A stretch of DNA of 64,000 nucleotides from positions 62,001-126,000 of the forward strand of contig JAPPNU010000008.1 in NCBI GenBank assembly GCA_028873695.1. Direction: 5' to 3'. Position 1 is the stretch's first letter, and each line of letters opens with the position of its first letter. This document shows, one piece after another, positions 34,232-43,380 of this stretch. The notes below the pieces were generated by a model that saw only the letters and a program-made list of their open reading frames with translations, ran no database searches and was not told where the DNA came from. A program made the translations under genes and the position numbers. This DNA is from Gemmatimonadota bacterium. GTDB taxonomy: Bacteria > Latescibacterota > UBA2968 > GCA-2709665.

Positions 34232-35290
34232 ATGGATGTGTCGATTGATCGACCGCGTCTGATGAAGTTGCTGGAAAGACTCCTGACGGCCCATGCCCCG
34301 CCGGGGGCGGAAGGTGAAGTGGACGCCATCGTGATGGAGGAGGTGCGTGCTCTCGCGGCGTCGGTCTGGCAGGACGCGGCCGAGAGCATCGTGGTTCACT
34401 TCAGGGGCCGGGGCGACGGCGCGCCCGTTGCCGTCACAGCCCACAAGGACGAGATCTCACTTATGGTCAGGCGCGTCCAGGACGATGGACGGCTTCGGGT
34501 CCGGCCGCTGGGCGGGCTCCACGCGTGGGCGGTCGGCGAGGGGCCGGTTGACGTGCTGACCGAAGGTGAACCGGTGACGGGCATTCTGTCCGTGGGCTCC
34601 AAGCATGTTTCCAACGAGAGTCCCGCGGGTCCTTTAAAGTCGGGCAAGGGGGTCGAATGGGAGAAGTTCTGGATAGAGACCAAGCGCACCGCTGCTGAAC
34701 TGAGGGACCTGGGCGTGCATCGAGGCAGCAAGGCGGTGCTGGCGCGTTCCCGGAAACCGCCGGTGTTTATCGGGGACTTCATCTGCGGTTACAATCTGGA
34801 CTGCAGGGCGGGACTCGCGGTTCTGATCGAAGCGGCCAGGCAACTGGCAGAGACGCCGCCGCCGAATGACGTGTATCTCATCGCCAGTTCAGAGGAGGAA
34901 ATAGGCGCGCAGGGCGCCGCGTTTTCGATCGGACAGTTGCCCGCCCAGACGGCGGTCGCGCTGGACATTGCGCCCGTGGCCGAGGAGTATCAGATCCGGA
35001 ATTGCGGAAAGCCGGTCCTGCTCTGGGGTGACGCGACCGGGGTTTACCACGAACGGACGTTGCGCCACATGGAAGCGCTGGCAACGCGCATGGGATTCGA
35101 AACGCAGCCCGCGGTGGTCACTTCCTACGGGAGCGACGCCAGCATCGCCAAGCGTACCGGGTCGGCCGGACGGTCGGCCTGCATCGCGTATCCGGGCGAG
35201 AATACTCACGGGTACGAGATCTGTTCGATGGAAGGAATCGTCAATTCGGCCAGGCTGCTGATGGCATACCTGAGAAACCCTCTGGAATGA
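34232..35290 (+). CDS. M42-family metallopeptidase (glutamyl aminopeptidase/endoglucanase-like)
   Basis: A 352-residue di-metal aminopeptidase. Probable ligands and base are visible: His in TAHKDEIS, Asp in GYNLDCRAGLA, Glu-Glu in ASSEEEIGAQG, Asp in ALDIAPVA and His in GENTHGYE. Such enzymes form cytosolic tetrahedral complexes that trim peptides. ATG at 34232 is preceded by GGAGGCG. The frame is open for 33 codons upstream, but that is the leader divergent from the sigma gene. Confidence 0.92.
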   Translation: MDVSIDRPRLMKLLERLLTAHAPPGAEGEVDAIVMEEVRALAASVWQDAAESIVVHFRGRGDGAPVAVTAHKDEISLMVRRVQDDGRLRVRPLGGLHAWAVGEGPVDVLTEGEPVTGILSVGSKHVSNESPAGPLKSGKGVEWEKFWIETKRTAAELRDLGVHRGSKAVLARSRKPPVFIGDFICGYNLDCRAGLAVLIEAARQLAETPPPNDVYLIASSEEEIGAQGAAFSIGQLPAQTAVALDIAPVAEEYQIRNCGKPVLLWGDATGVYHERTLRHMEALATRMGFETQPAVVTSYGSDASIAKRTGSAGRSACIAYPGENTHGYEICSMEGIVNSARLLMAYLRNPLE

Positions 35291-35333
35291 CCGCCGGCGC
35301 TTCGCCCCTGCCGGAAAGCCACGGCCTTTATTT

Positions 35334-36083
35334 ATGCTTTTTGAGAATACAAAAGGACACTATCAATTCCTGAAGGGAATTGAGCCCTATTCGTGCGGCG
35401 CCATCGCCGCCAACGGATTCGAGGTCGTGCATGCGACGTTGGCCGAACCGCTTCCCTGGCGCGAGGGGTTCGACAGGGTGGACAGGCATCTTCGCGCGTC
35501 GGATCGGGGACGGCACGCGCTTTGCGGTGTCGAACTCCGCTGCCCGAAACCGCATTCGATGGACGGATTCATCGGCTTCAACGAAGCATATTGCGAACTT
35601 CTGGCATCCTGGGACCTGCACGTGGACGGATTGAATCCGGTAGCGCGGACCAACGTCGCGCCGCTGTACAATCCGCCGGACGATACGACGATGCACGGTT
35701 TTTCATACACGATGCCCTGCCGGGAAGAAAACGGCAGAACCTTCGTCATCGCGGGTGCGGGTGAACTGCTCGAAGGCGAACTGGTGCGCGACGGCATCGT
35801 CAGGCGGGGAGAGACGGGTCCGGACGCGATGCGGGAAAAGGCGGCGTACGTGGTGCGGGTGATGGCGGACCGGCTGGCGGGTGTGGGAGCGCCCTGGAGC
35901 GAGGTGACAACCGTGGACGTTTACACGGTGCACCGGTTGGACCGCCTGCTGGAACAGGTCGTGGCGCCCGGGGTCGGGTGGGCCCAGCGCCATGGCTTCA
36001 GGTGGTACCTGGCGCGCCCGCCCGTGATCGGGATTGAATTCGAGATGGACGTCCGTGGCGTCAGGCGTGAAATTCGCATTTGA
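35334..36083 (+). CDS. Hypothetical protein, RidA/YjgF-like
   Basis: A 249-residue soluble protein. FVIAGAGELLEGE, MADRLAGVGAPWSEVTTVDVYTV-like order and GIEFEMDVRG recall the RidA/YjgF deaminase-fold pattern, fused to an N-terminal half opening FENTKGHYQFLKGIEPYSCG. NPVARTNVAPLYNPP is a well-defined central block. Similar hypothetical proteins occur in environmental genomes, but the function is unknown. No clear ribosome site precedes the ATG. Confidence 0.7.
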   Translation: MLFENTKGHYQFLKGIEPYSCGAIAANGFEVVHATLAEPLPWREGFDRVDRHLRASDRGRHALCGVELRCPKPHSMDGFIGFNEAYCELLASWDLHVDGLNPVARTNVAPLYNPPDDTTMHGFSYTMPCREENGRTFVIAGAGELLEGELVRDGIVRRGETGPDAMREKAAYVVRVMADRLAGVGAPWSEVTTVDVYTVHRLDRLLEQVVAPGVGWAQRHGFRWYLARPPVIGIEFEMDVRGVRREIRI

Positions 36084-36133
36084 GGCCGCGCGACGCGGCA
36101 CGAATTCGCCCGGCCCGCCTTTATTATTTCATT

Positions 36134-37102
36134 CTACGGGATCAGGAGTACCTTGCCCGTCGTCAGTCTGGCCTCCAGCAGCCGGTGGGCTTCCCCGGCA
36201 TCCGAAAGGGGCAGCGTACGGTCGATCCGCAGATTGAGCTTCCCGGATTGAATCCAGCCAAGCACGTCCCCGGCGCGAAGTTCCAATTCTTCCCGGTTCG
36301 CCGTGTAGTCGACAAGGGTGGGGCGCGTCATGAAGATCGAACCGAGACGGGAAAGCAGCAGCGGATCGACGGGCGGCACCGGACCGCTGGCATTGCCGAA
36401 CAGCACGAGGTAGCCCCTGGGACACAGGCAATTCATGCTCTTTTCCCACGTGGTCTTACCCACCGAGTCGTACGCGACGTGCACGCCCCGGCCGTCCGTG
36501 AGCCGATTCACTTCGGCTTCGAAATCCTGTTCGGTGTATCTTATGACTTCATCCGCTCCCGCGTCCCGGGCCAGTTGCGCCTTTTCTTCCGTTGACACCG
36601 TACCGATGACGCGCGCCCCCCGCATTTTCGCCATCTGAACCAGAATGAGTCCCACACCCCCCGCCGCCGCGTGGATGAGCACGGTGTCGCCTTCCAGGAC
36701 GTTGCAGGTACTGTGAACGAGGTAATGGGACGTCATGCCCTGGAGCATGGCGGCCGCGCCTGCGACGGCATCCACGCCATCGGGGAGCGTGACGAGTCTC
36801 TCCTGCGGGACTGCGACGAGTTCGGCGTAGGAACCTGGCACGCCCGCGTAGGCGACGAGTTCTCCCAACCGGAAGTCCGTTGCGTCAGTGCCGAGGGCCG
36901 CCACCGTGCCCGCGGCCTCGAGGCCGGGAATGAAGGGCAGGTCCAGGGGATAGAGGCCCGTGCGGTGATAGGTGTCAATGTAATTCAGACCGATGGCGTC
37001 GATCTTGACCAGTACTTCGCCCGGTCCGGGAACGGGATCCGGAACGTCCTTATAGCAGAGGACCTCGGGTCCGCCGGTGCGGGCTATATGAATTGCTTTC
37101 AT
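36134..37102 (-). CDS. NADPH:quinone oxidoreductase, zinc-less MDR family
   Basis: A 322-residue QOR-type reductase. It starts MKAIHIARTGGPEVL; the GroES-like domain contains VKIDAIGLNYIDTYHRTGLY and PGLEAAGTV, and the NADPH fold HAAAGGVGLILVQMAK. The zinc ligands of alcohol dehydrogenases are absent. It reduces quinones by one or two electrons. ATG at 37102 follows AAGGAG. A full family A repeat begins 20 nt upstream. Confidence 0.95.
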   Translation of the reverse strand: MKAIHIARTGGPEVLCYKDVPDPVPGPGEVLVKIDAIGLNYIDTYHRTGLYPLDLPFIPGLEAAGTVAALGTDATDFRLGELVAYAGVPGSYAELVAVPQERLVTLPDGVDAVAGAAAMLQGMTSHYLVHSTCNVLEGDTVLIHAAAGGVGLILVQMAKMRGARVIGTVSTEEKAQLARDAGADEVIRYTEQDFEAEVNRLTDGRGVHVAYDSVGKTTWEKSMNCLCPRGYLVLFGNASGPVPPVDPLLLSRLGSIFMTRPTLVDYTANREELELRAGDVLGWIQSGKLNLRIDRTLPLSDAGEAHRLLEARLTTGKVLLIP

Positions 37103-37121
37103 GAAATACTCCTTCAGGGTT

Positions 37122-37290
37122 TCAGAAGCCGTCATAAAATTCCCGGCGGTCTTCGCGCGGCTGCAAAAAGCGCCGGTCGGCGTTGGTCAAACCCACACGT
37201 ATAGACAAATATGGGCGGGTTTCTCCGCCTTGACCGCCGCTTTTTCGCTCGCGCTCGGGAACTCACCGGTAATTTCAAAGCAACTTTTCA
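37122..37290. repeat. Family A repeat, full-length copy
   Basis: About 169 bp. Contains the family blocks ATTCCCGGCGGTCTTCGCGC, CGTATAGACAAATATGGGCG and GCTCGGGAACTCACCGGTAA. The right end, TGAAAAGTTGC on the minus strand, begins with the TGA stop codon of the TonB receptor gene. Confidence 0.8.
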
Positions 37291-39501
37291 GTGCCTGGCC
37301 GTAATACCGAGCGAAATTCGTCTGGGCGAACCCAGATTGCGTTCGACGACGGCGTAGTTGTACTCAAGAGCGTTATGCGCCTTCAGCACGACCTGGACGT
37401 CTCCGAACGCGCAGGCGGCCGAGAGGTCGAGCAGATAGACCGGTATGAGATCGCGGTTCCCTTCCGGCAACAGTCCGGACGCGCGCAGGATCCGGCTTCT
37501 GAATCTGAAACGGCCTCCCAGCGTGAGCCGGCCGAACGTGGACTGCAAACCGGCGGCGGCGATGTGCCGGGGCCGATAGGGCAGCGGAAGATCCCCCTCC
37601 GGCAGGTTTTCAATCGCGCCGATGAAGGTATAGTTCCCTTCGAGGCGAACAGGATCGAACGCCGCGGCCAGGCTCGCCTCGACGCCGGCAATACGACCCT
37701 TCGCCACGTTCCTGAACTGCACGACGCCGGCGGCGTCCGGCCTGGCCTCCACGAGATCCTGGTAGCGGCTCCAGAATGCCGCGGCGCTGACGACCGACCA
37801 CGGGGTCGGACGGTGATCCAGCGCGATTTCCGCGGAGATGCTCCTTTCGGCCACAAGGCCGGTATTGGGAACGATGGGAATTGCAGAGAAGGTCGCGTCG
37901 GTGTAGATTTCTGCGATTGAGGGTCCTCTGAAACCCCATCCCAGGGTTCCGCGCAACGTGGTGCTGCCCGATGTCCGATACGAGAAACCCAGCTTGGGGC
38001 TGAGACGGTTTTCCGCGTCCCGGTCGTCCGTGCGATATCGGTCGTAGCGGCTGCCCGCCGACAGCGTCATCCGATCCGTGGGTTCGATTTCCGCCTGGGC
38101 ATAGGCCGCCAGGTTAAGGCCCGTGTGGTCGCCGAAGAGATGGTCTGACGAGCGTACGACGTCGTGAATCCACTGCGTGCCGACGGTCAGCGCCACCTTC
38201 CCGGCCGGCTGGAGATCCAACTGAAGTTCCTGCCCCAGCTTGTATGCTTCCGACGACGTTCTCCCGCCGATTTCGTTGTCGAATTCCGTTCGATACACGA
38301 ACGATTTGAGCCGATAGCCCGATTGCGGATTGAGCAGATGATAGAAATCGACGTTCAGGTTCAGTTTCTGGGAAACGGTCTTGTCTCCCCTGGCGCTCTC
38401 CGGCACCTCCAGGGGCTCGTTTCGGTCTTTCCACAGCACAAAGGTGCCGTGATCGTCCAGCGCCCAGTTGCAGGTTGCGGTAAGCGTTGCCGCGGCCTTG
38501 AATCGGTGTCTGAGTTTGCCGAAGAACTTGTATCTCCTGTGCCAGGCGTTTTCCCTGAATCCGTTGGTCCATTTCTGCCCCGCACCCAGAATGAATCCGG
38601 TGTTCCCGGACTGCCGGGAATGACTGATATCCGTGCCTTCGTAGTATCTCCCGCTCGACGACCAGCGCCACTCCTGATGGCCGGGTTCGCTGTACCGGCC
38701 GCCCAGGAACCGAAAGAGCGTCTCCGGTTCCGGCGACGGATTCCGGGTGATGACGTTGATGATGCCCCCGAGCGCGCCCGTGCCGTAAAGCGCGGACCCG
38801 GCGCCCTTGATGATTTCCACGCGCGCGATCTGGTCCATCGGGATGGCGTCCCATTTGACGTCGGCGTTATCGGCCGACAGCGCCGGGAAGCCGTCGATCA
38901 GCATGAGTACGCGGCTTCCGGTACCGCGGGAATAGCCGCTGGAGCCCCGTATATTGACCTGGCCTCCCACCATATTGACGCCGGGAACGTACTCCAGGGA
39001 TTCGTTCAGCGTGGCGGAATTGTCGGACTGGATTTCCTCCGAGCCGATGAGCGACACGCTTGTCGGCGCGTCGACGACGTTTCGCGCGCGTTTGCTCGCG
39101 GAGACCACGATGGCGGGCATATGGATCGGCGAAGGCACCAGTGGGATGGAAAGCCACAGGGTATCGTTCGCGGCAACACGGACGTCTTCCATGACATGAG
39201 GCGTGAAACCGAGAAGGGAAACGGAGAGTGTATAGAGGCCGGGTGGAAGACCCGTCAGGCTGAACGCGCCTTCGACGTCGGTTTCGGTTGCGATACCGGT
39301 GCCAAGCAATACGACGTATGCGCCAGGCAACGATTCACCGGTCGTTTCGTCGGTTGTCCGCCCGGCGATCATGCCGGAGGTTTCCGCCTGCAGCGCCGAG
39401 CCCGGAAAGAGAAGACAGAGGAGGCAGAAAACCCATGCAAATCTCCCGATCGGGACGATCGGCGCCCTGCACGAGGTCGAAATAGGTCTGGATATCGACA
39501 T
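37288..39501 (-). CDS. TonB-dependent outer-membrane receptor with carboxypeptidase-regulatory N-domain
   Basis: A 737-residue receptor. The signal peptide includes RFAWVFCLLCLLFPGSALQA. A CarboxypepD-regulatory-like domain follows (GRTTDETTGESLPGAYVVLL). The plug has VVDAPTSVSLIGSEEI, YVPGVNMVGG, NIRGSSGYSRGTGSRV and IKGAGSALYGTGALGGIINV, and the beta-barrel runs to the C-terminus. It takes up a chelate, vitamin or glycan by TonB energy; the ligand is unknown. The only good start, ATG at 39501, lies inside the upstream lipoprotein frame (167-nt overlap). Its stop codon is supplied by a repeat end. Confidence 0.92.
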   Translation of the reverse strand: MSISRPISTSCRAPIVPIGRFAWVFCLLCLLFPGSALQAETSGMIAGRTTDETTGESLPGAYVVLLGTGIATETDVEGAFSLTGLPPGLYTLSVSLLGFTPHVMEDVRVAANDTLWLSIPLVPSPIHMPAIVVSASKRARNVVDAPTSVSLIGSEEIQSDNSATLNESLEYVPGVNMVGGQVNIRGSSGYSRGTGSRVLMLIDGFPALSADNADVKWDAIPMDQIARVEIIKGAGSALYGTGALGGIINVITRNPSPEPETLFRFLGGRYSEPGHQEWRWSSSGRYYEGTDISHSRQSGNTGFILGAGQKWTNGFRENAWHRRYKFFGKLRHRFKAAATLTATCNWALDDHGTFVLWKDRNEPLEVPESARGDKTVSQKLNLNVDFYHLLNPQSGYRLKSFVYRTEFDNEIGGRTSSEAYKLGQELQLDLQPAGKVALTVGTQWIHDVVRSSDHLFGDHTGLNLAAYAQAEIEPTDRMTLSAGSRYDRYRTDDRDAENRLSPKLGFSYRTSGSTTLRGTLGWGFRGPSIAEIYTDATFSAIPIVPNTGLVAERSISAEIALDHRPTPWSVVSAAAFWSRYQDLVEARPDAAGVVQFRNVAKGRIAGVEASLAAAFDPVRLEGNYTFIGAIENLPEGDLPLPYRPRHIAAAGLQSTFGRLTLGGRFRFRSRILRASGLLPEGNRDLIPVYLLDLSAACAFGDVQVVLKAHNALEYNYAVVERNLGSPRRISLGITARH

Positions 39502-39901
39502 TTTTCGTGGTTTCGCCCAGTTGAACCTGCACCGGTGTGGGCAGGGTGTCGTTGCCAACGTGGTAACATCCGAGCAGAGAGTCGAAGTTCCAGAAACCGC
39601 CGCGAGGCCGCCAGGCCACGATAATCCACTCATAGACGCCCGGCTCTTCGAGGGGGACGAAATATTCGAACCGGACCGCCCCGATGGTCACGGTTGTGTC
39701 CCAGCCGGCAATATTGAAGAAGTCGGCCAGGGCCTGCGGGCGTCGCCGGTAGACCGCCACAGCCACGTCATCGGTCTCCGGCGGCCAGTCGCCGTTGAAG
39801 ATGAGGGTTCCCTTGATGCCGGTGCCGTCGGGGGGCCCCGGCCCGAGGCCGCCGCCGCAGGCGATGAGTACCAGGAGAGCCGCTGGTATCAGGCGTCTCA
39901 T
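39335..39901 (-). CDS. Putative lipoprotein
   Basis: A 188-residue product with a short signal peptide and lipobox LVLIACGGG (Cys15). The body is beta-rich (GTGIKGTLIFNGDWP, AVAVYRRRPQALADFFN, GVYEWIIVAWRPRG), resembling small transthyretin-like lipoproteins. It ends with about 35 residues of basic, low-complexity sequence that is simply the alternative frame of the TonB signal peptide. The true C-terminus may have been altered by a frameshift, or the overlap is real. Likely co-transcribed with, and functionally paired to, the TonB receptor. Confidence 0.75.
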   Translation of the reverse strand: MRRLIPAALLVLIACGGGLGPGPPDGTGIKGTLIFNGDWPPETDDVAVAVYRRRPQALADFFNIAGWDTTVTIGAVRFEYFVPLEEPGVYEWIIVAWRPRGGFWNFDSLLGCYHVGNDTLPTPVQVQLGETTKNVDIQTYFDLVQGADRPDREICMGFLPPLSSLSGLGAAGGNLRHDRRADNRRNDR

Positions 39902-39927
39902 AATCGGATTCGCCGCAAGGCGGCGTG

Positions 39928-40119
39928 TAGGAAGTTGTTTTAAAATTACCGGCGCGTTCCCGAGCGCGAGCGAAAAAGTGGCGGTTATGAGGCGCGAGGG
40001 GCGCGCAGCGCCGACGGGAAAACCCGCCCATATTTGTCTATACGGGTGGGTCTGACCAACGCCGACCGGCGCTTTTGCAGCCGTGCGAAGACCGCTGGGA
40101 ATTTTAGGACAGCTTCTTA
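39928..40119. repeat. Family A repeat, inverted, with insertion
   Basis: Runs from TAGGAAGTTGTTTTAAAATT to GAATTTTAGGACAGCTTCTTA, opposite in orientation to the 37122 and 47208 copies, and is about 24 bp longer because of a GC-rich insert (GGCGCGAGGGGCGCGCAGCG). It fills most of the gap 39902-40217. Confidence 0.8.
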
Positions 40120-40157
40120 GGGTTGCGCGCCCGCCGCTGTCAGAAAGGCGGTTTTTC

Positions 40158-40186
40158 TTGACACGAAGCGGGGTACAAAATAAGTT
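40158..40186 (+). promoter_or_regulatory. Promoter of the YgfZ-like gene
   Basis: Consensus TTGACA (40158-40163), 17-nt spacer, TAAGTT (40181-40186); the ATG is 32 nt further. The bases just after the -10 look like a family B end (TTTCATCGGGCTGTTAG). Confidence 0.55.
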
Positions 40187-40217
40187 TCATCGGGCTGTTA
40201 GATATGGAGGTCGGCCA

Positions 40218-41279
40218 ATGACTGTTACAACGTTGCGGTCAGCCAAGCTGGCCGCGGGCGCCGTTTTCGAACGGATCCGCGGACGGAAGGCGGCCGCACA
40301 TTACGGCGATGCCGCATCCGAGTATGCGACGGTTAGAGAGGCCGCGGGTCTGGTTGACCGGAGCGAAAGGGGCCACCTTCTGGCTACCGGCTCGGACCGT
40401 GCCCGATTCCTGCACGGGATGCTGAGCAATACGGTGGAAGGGCTGGAAGCCGGAGCGGGCAACTACGCAACGATGACGACGCCCCGGGGCCAGACGTTGT
40501 CGGACGTATGGGTCTATCACCGTGAGGAAGGTTTCCTGCTGGAAACGGAGCCCGGAATGCAGACAAAACTGATGTCCTCCCTGGACAGATACCTGGTTGC
40601 GGATGACGTCGTCATCACGGACGTTACGGGATTGAAGGCGACATTCGGCGTACACGGTCCGGGTTCCCCCACGCTGATTGCACGGGTGCTGGGCGAGGTT
40701 TCCCCCGATCTTGCGGATTGCCATACGGTCGACCGTACCCTGGGGGGCACGGATGTGACCGTAACCGCGCGTTCCTATTCGGGAGAGACCGGGTACGACG
40801 TGAGGATCGAGGCGGACGGTGCGCTGCGACTCTGGAATGAACTGACGTCCGCCGGTGCGCGTCCGGTGGGTAACCGGGCCATGGAGGCGTTACGAATAGA
40901 GTCCGGCATACCTCGTTACGGCGTTGACCTGGACGAACGGGTTGTGCCGCTCGAAGCGGGCCTTTACCACGCGGTCGATTTTACGAAGGGATGTTTCATC
41001 GGTCAGGAAACGATCGCCAAGATGCACAACCTGGGCAAGCCGAGACGGTATCTGGTTGGCTTACGCCTGGAGGCGGATATGCTTCCGCCCGCGGAAACAC
41101 CGCTTCGAGACGGTGAAAAGCAAGTCGGATGGATTACGAGCAGTGTCCGTTCGCCTGCCCTGGGACGGGTGGTATCGATGGCGTCCGTCCGCAGGGGGTA
41201 TGAACAGCCCGGCCTTTCTCTGTCCGTAGACGGCGGAGGCCGCGCGGAGGTCGTCGAACTGCCTTTTTACAGACGCTAG
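40218..41279 (+). CDS. YgfZ/GcvT-family folate-binding protein
   Basis: A 353-residue aminomethyltransferase-fold protein. FTKGCFIGQE is the KGCxxGQE signature of YgfZ (IbaG/CAF17) proteins, which use tetrahydrofolate to help assemble or repair certain Fe-S enzymes such as MiaB. YATVREAAGLVDRSERG and HGMLSNTVEGLEAG are GcvT-like blocks. ATG at 40218 follows GGAGG. A role in Fe-S maintenance fits the Fe-S gene run downstream (46-54 kb), though they are not adjacent. Confidence 0.88.
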   Translation: MTVTTLRSAKLAAGAVFERIRGRKAAAHYGDAASEYATVREAAGLVDRSERGHLLATGSDRARFLHGMLSNTVEGLEAGAGNYATMTTPRGQTLSDVWVYHREEGFLLETEPGMQTKLMSSLDRYLVADDVVITDVTGLKATFGVHGPGSPTLIARVLGEVSPDLADCHTVDRTLGGTDVTVTARSYSGETGYDVRIEADGALRLWNELTSAGARPVGNRAMEALRIESGIPRYGVDLDERVVPLEAGLYHAVDFTKGCFIGQETIAKMHNLGKPRRYLVGLRLEADMLPPAETPLRDGEKQVGWITSSVRSPALGRVVSMASVRRGYEQPGLSLSVDGGGRAEVVELPFYRR

Positions 41280-41405
41280 TCAACCCATTCATGCGCCGGT
41301 CAATTACCCTACAATACAGGCGCAAATTCGCGATGTCAAGGGCTTTCTGTCACAGGAAACCGCTGCGGCCCGTGCGGTGTTCTCCGGCCGGAATCCATAG
41401 CGTTG

Positions 41406-41434
41406 TTGACTCTGCACATTTGTTCATTTATATT
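41406..41434 (+). promoter_or_regulatory. Promoter of folB-folK-dNK
   Basis: TTGACT (41406-41411), 17-nt spacer, TATATT (41429-41434). The leader to folB is about 97 nt. Confidence 0.75.
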
Positions 41435-41537
41435 GGTATCCACGAACAATCGGGCGTCGGGCGTCCGCGACGCGCGTATGGTTGCGCGGGGCGGTTTGCG
41501 GCCGGAAGCGCTGCCAGGGATTCGTCAGAGACCGGCA

Positions 41538-41894
41538 ATGGCTAATGACGTATTGCGTCTTAGAAATATGAGGTTTTTCGCCTACCATGGGCTGTTTCCT
41601 GAAGAGGCGAAACTGGGGCAGTGGTTTGAGGTGGACGTTGAGGTCTTCTCGGACTTCCGTGGCTATGCCCGGAAAGACGATGCCGGCGCACTGGACTACG
41701 CCCGGCTCTACGAAGCGACGAAGACGGTCGTTACGGCCGAACGTTACGGGCTCGTGGAGTCGCTTGCGGACCGTATTGCGGAGGTCCTGCAGTCGCGCTT
41801 CCATCTGAAGCGTCTGCGGGTCCGGGTGCGCAAGCCCAATCCGCCCATACAGGCAGAATTCGACGGCATCGAGGTCGAAGTGGAGCGGGGATGA
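41538..41894 (+). CDS. folB: Dihydroneopterin aldolase FolB
   Basis: A 118-residue folate-pathway enzyme. LRNMRFFAYHGLFPEEAKLG carries the family opening, DYARLYEATKTVV the middle and VESLADRIAEVL the catalytic helix region. ATG at 41538 is chosen from homologue length although its ribosome site is weak. folK follows after 3 nt. Confidence 0.93.
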   Translation: MANDVLRLRNMRFFAYHGLFPEEAKLGQWFEVDVEVFSDFRGYARKDDAGALDYARLYEATKTVVTAERYGLVESLADRIAEVLQSRFHLKRLRVRVRKPNPPIQAEFDGIEVEVERG

Positions 41895-41897
41895 CCC

Positions 41898-42410
41898 ATG
41901 GCGCTCTCCTACATCGGTATGGGGGCGAACCTGGACGACCGCGCGGACGCGTTGCGACGGGCCGCGGCCACGCTCGACGAGCACGATAGTCTCGACGTGA
42001 AGGCTGCCTCTCCGGTCTACGAGACTGCGCCGATCGGGGTAACGGCGCAGCCGATGTTCCTGAATGCGGTGCTGGCAGCGGAAACGGATCTCGATCCGCT
42101 TGCGCTGCTGGAATGCCTGCTCGCGGTCGAAAGGAGGTTCGGAAGGGTCCGCGGACAGAGGTGGGGGCCTCGGCTGCTGGACCTGGATATCCTCCTCTAC
42201 GGGAATGAGGTTTTTCAGAGTCGGGGGCTGGAGATTCCACATCCGAGGTTACACGAGCGGGCTTTCGTACTGGTTCCGCTGTGCGAGTTGACGCCCCGAG
42301 GTCGGCATCCGTTGTTCAACAGGACCTTTTCGGAATTGGCGGAATCGATCGTTCCGACGCAGGAAGTACGAAAGCTGGACGGCGTTTCGCTGCTGTCGGC
42401 TTGCAGATAA
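41898..42410 (+). CDS. folK: Hydroxymethyldihydropterin pyrophosphokinase FolK
   Basis: A 170-residue HPPK. SYIGMGANLDDRADALRRA, YETAPIGVTAQPMFLNAV and GPRLLDLDILLYG with the following HPRLHERAFVLVPL are the diagnostic blocks, including the two metal-binding Asp. It transfers pyrophosphate to the pterin that FolB makes. Confidence 0.97.
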   Translation: MALSYIGMGANLDDRADALRRAAATLDEHDSLDVKAASPVYETAPIGVTAQPMFLNAVLAAETDLDPLALLECLLAVERRFGRVRGQRWGPRLLDLDILLYGNEVFQSRGLEIPHPRLHERAFVLVPLCELTPRGRHPLFNRTFSELAESIVPTQEVRKLDGVSLLSACR

Positions 42411-42421
42411 GGGCGTATTTC

Positions 42422-43069
42422 GTGGCCGTACGTTATCTCGCGATCGAAGGTCCCCCTTGCGTGGGCAAGACCGAGCTTGCACGCCTCCTCGGAAGGTCGA
42501 TGAAAGCACGTCTGGTCCTCGAGGAGGCGGAGGAGAACCCCTTTCTGCCCCTGTTTTACGAAAACCCGGAGCTCTACGGATTCCAGACGCAGGTCTTCTT
42601 CATGCTGCACCGGTACCGGCAGCAGCAGGACCTTCATCAGATGGACCTGTTCGAATCCACGGTCGTCAGCAACTATCTGTTCGCCAGAAGCGGGATATAC
42701 GCCCATGTCTGCCTGAACGACGCCGAACTCTCCCTGTACGAGCGTATGGCCGAGACGCTCGATGAAAAGGTGCCGAGTCCCGATCTGGTAATCTACCTCC
42801 ATAATTCAACCGAGAGTCTCCTCCAGCGGGTTCGCAAGCAGACACCCGCTTACGAACGGCTGATGACTGAATCGTACATGGCCAGGCTCGTGGAGGCGTA
42901 CACTCATTTTTTCTTTCATTATTCGGAGTCGCCCCTGCTCATCATCAACGTGTCTCAGGTCGACTTCGTACGGAATCCGGAGGGCCTGGAGGAACTGCTG
43001 CAGCAGGTGAAGGCGCCGCCTGCGGGCACCCGCTACTATCGTCCCTCTCGAATTGAGAAGCTGTCCTGA
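42422..43069 (+). CDS. Deoxynucleoside kinase (dAdo/dGuo kinase family)
   Basis: A 215-residue kinase. P-loop EGPPCVGKTELA, EEAEENPFLPLFYENP, the QQDLHQMDLFESTVVSNYL region (DRS-like) and a LID near RVRKQTPAYERL match bacterial deoxynucleoside kinases and the folK-linked homologues found in FCB bacteria. GTG at 42422 lies 11 nt after the folK stop. Confidence 0.9.
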   Translation: MAVRYLAIEGPPCVGKTELARLLGRSMKARLVLEEAEENPFLPLFYENPELYGFQTQVFFMLHRYRQQQDLHQMDLFESTVVSNYLFARSGIYAHVCLNDAELSLYERMAETLDEKVPSPDLVIYLHNSTESLLQRVRKQTPAYERLMTESYMARLVEAYTHFFFHYSESPLLIINVSQVDFVRNPEGLEELLQQVKAPPAGTRYYRPSRIEKLS

Positions 43070-43087
43070 AGTTACCCGTGAGCCTCA

Positions 43088-43294
43088 ATTCCGCAAAAGG
43101 ACAACCGTTAATTTACCACAAAAAGCATACAAGGCACAGAAGGTGACGGTGCGAAGACGGCGGGTTGAGGTCGTTCACGGGGATGATATTCCCCTCACGT
43201 CCTAGTGACCTGAAGAATCCTGGAAATCCGAAGTCAAATCGGCTCCATTTACTTGCATCTATTCGAATTCACGTCCCAGAAAAATGATGAATTG
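43088..43294. repeat. Dispersed repeat family C, compact copy
   Basis: Shares ACCGTTAATTTACCACAAAA, AAGGCACAGAAGGTGACGGT and TTGAGGTCGTTCAC with 9043-9355, and ends with TATTCGAATTCACGTCCCAG, which parallels the end of the other copy before its gene. Confidence 0.7.
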
Positions 43295-43359
43295 AGGTGA
43301 GTTCCCGGGCGCTTTTGCAGCCGTGCGAAGACCGCCGGGAATTTCAGGACGGCTTCTGA
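43295..43359. repeat. Family A repeat, deletion derivative
   Basis: GGTGAGTTCCCGGGCGCTTT from one end is joined directly to GCAGCCGTGCGAAGACCGCC and GGAATTTCAGGACGGCTTCT from the other. With the family C copy before it, it fills the gap 43070-43380. Confidence 0.65.
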
Positions 43360-43380
43360 GGCCTGATCACGGTACACGCC

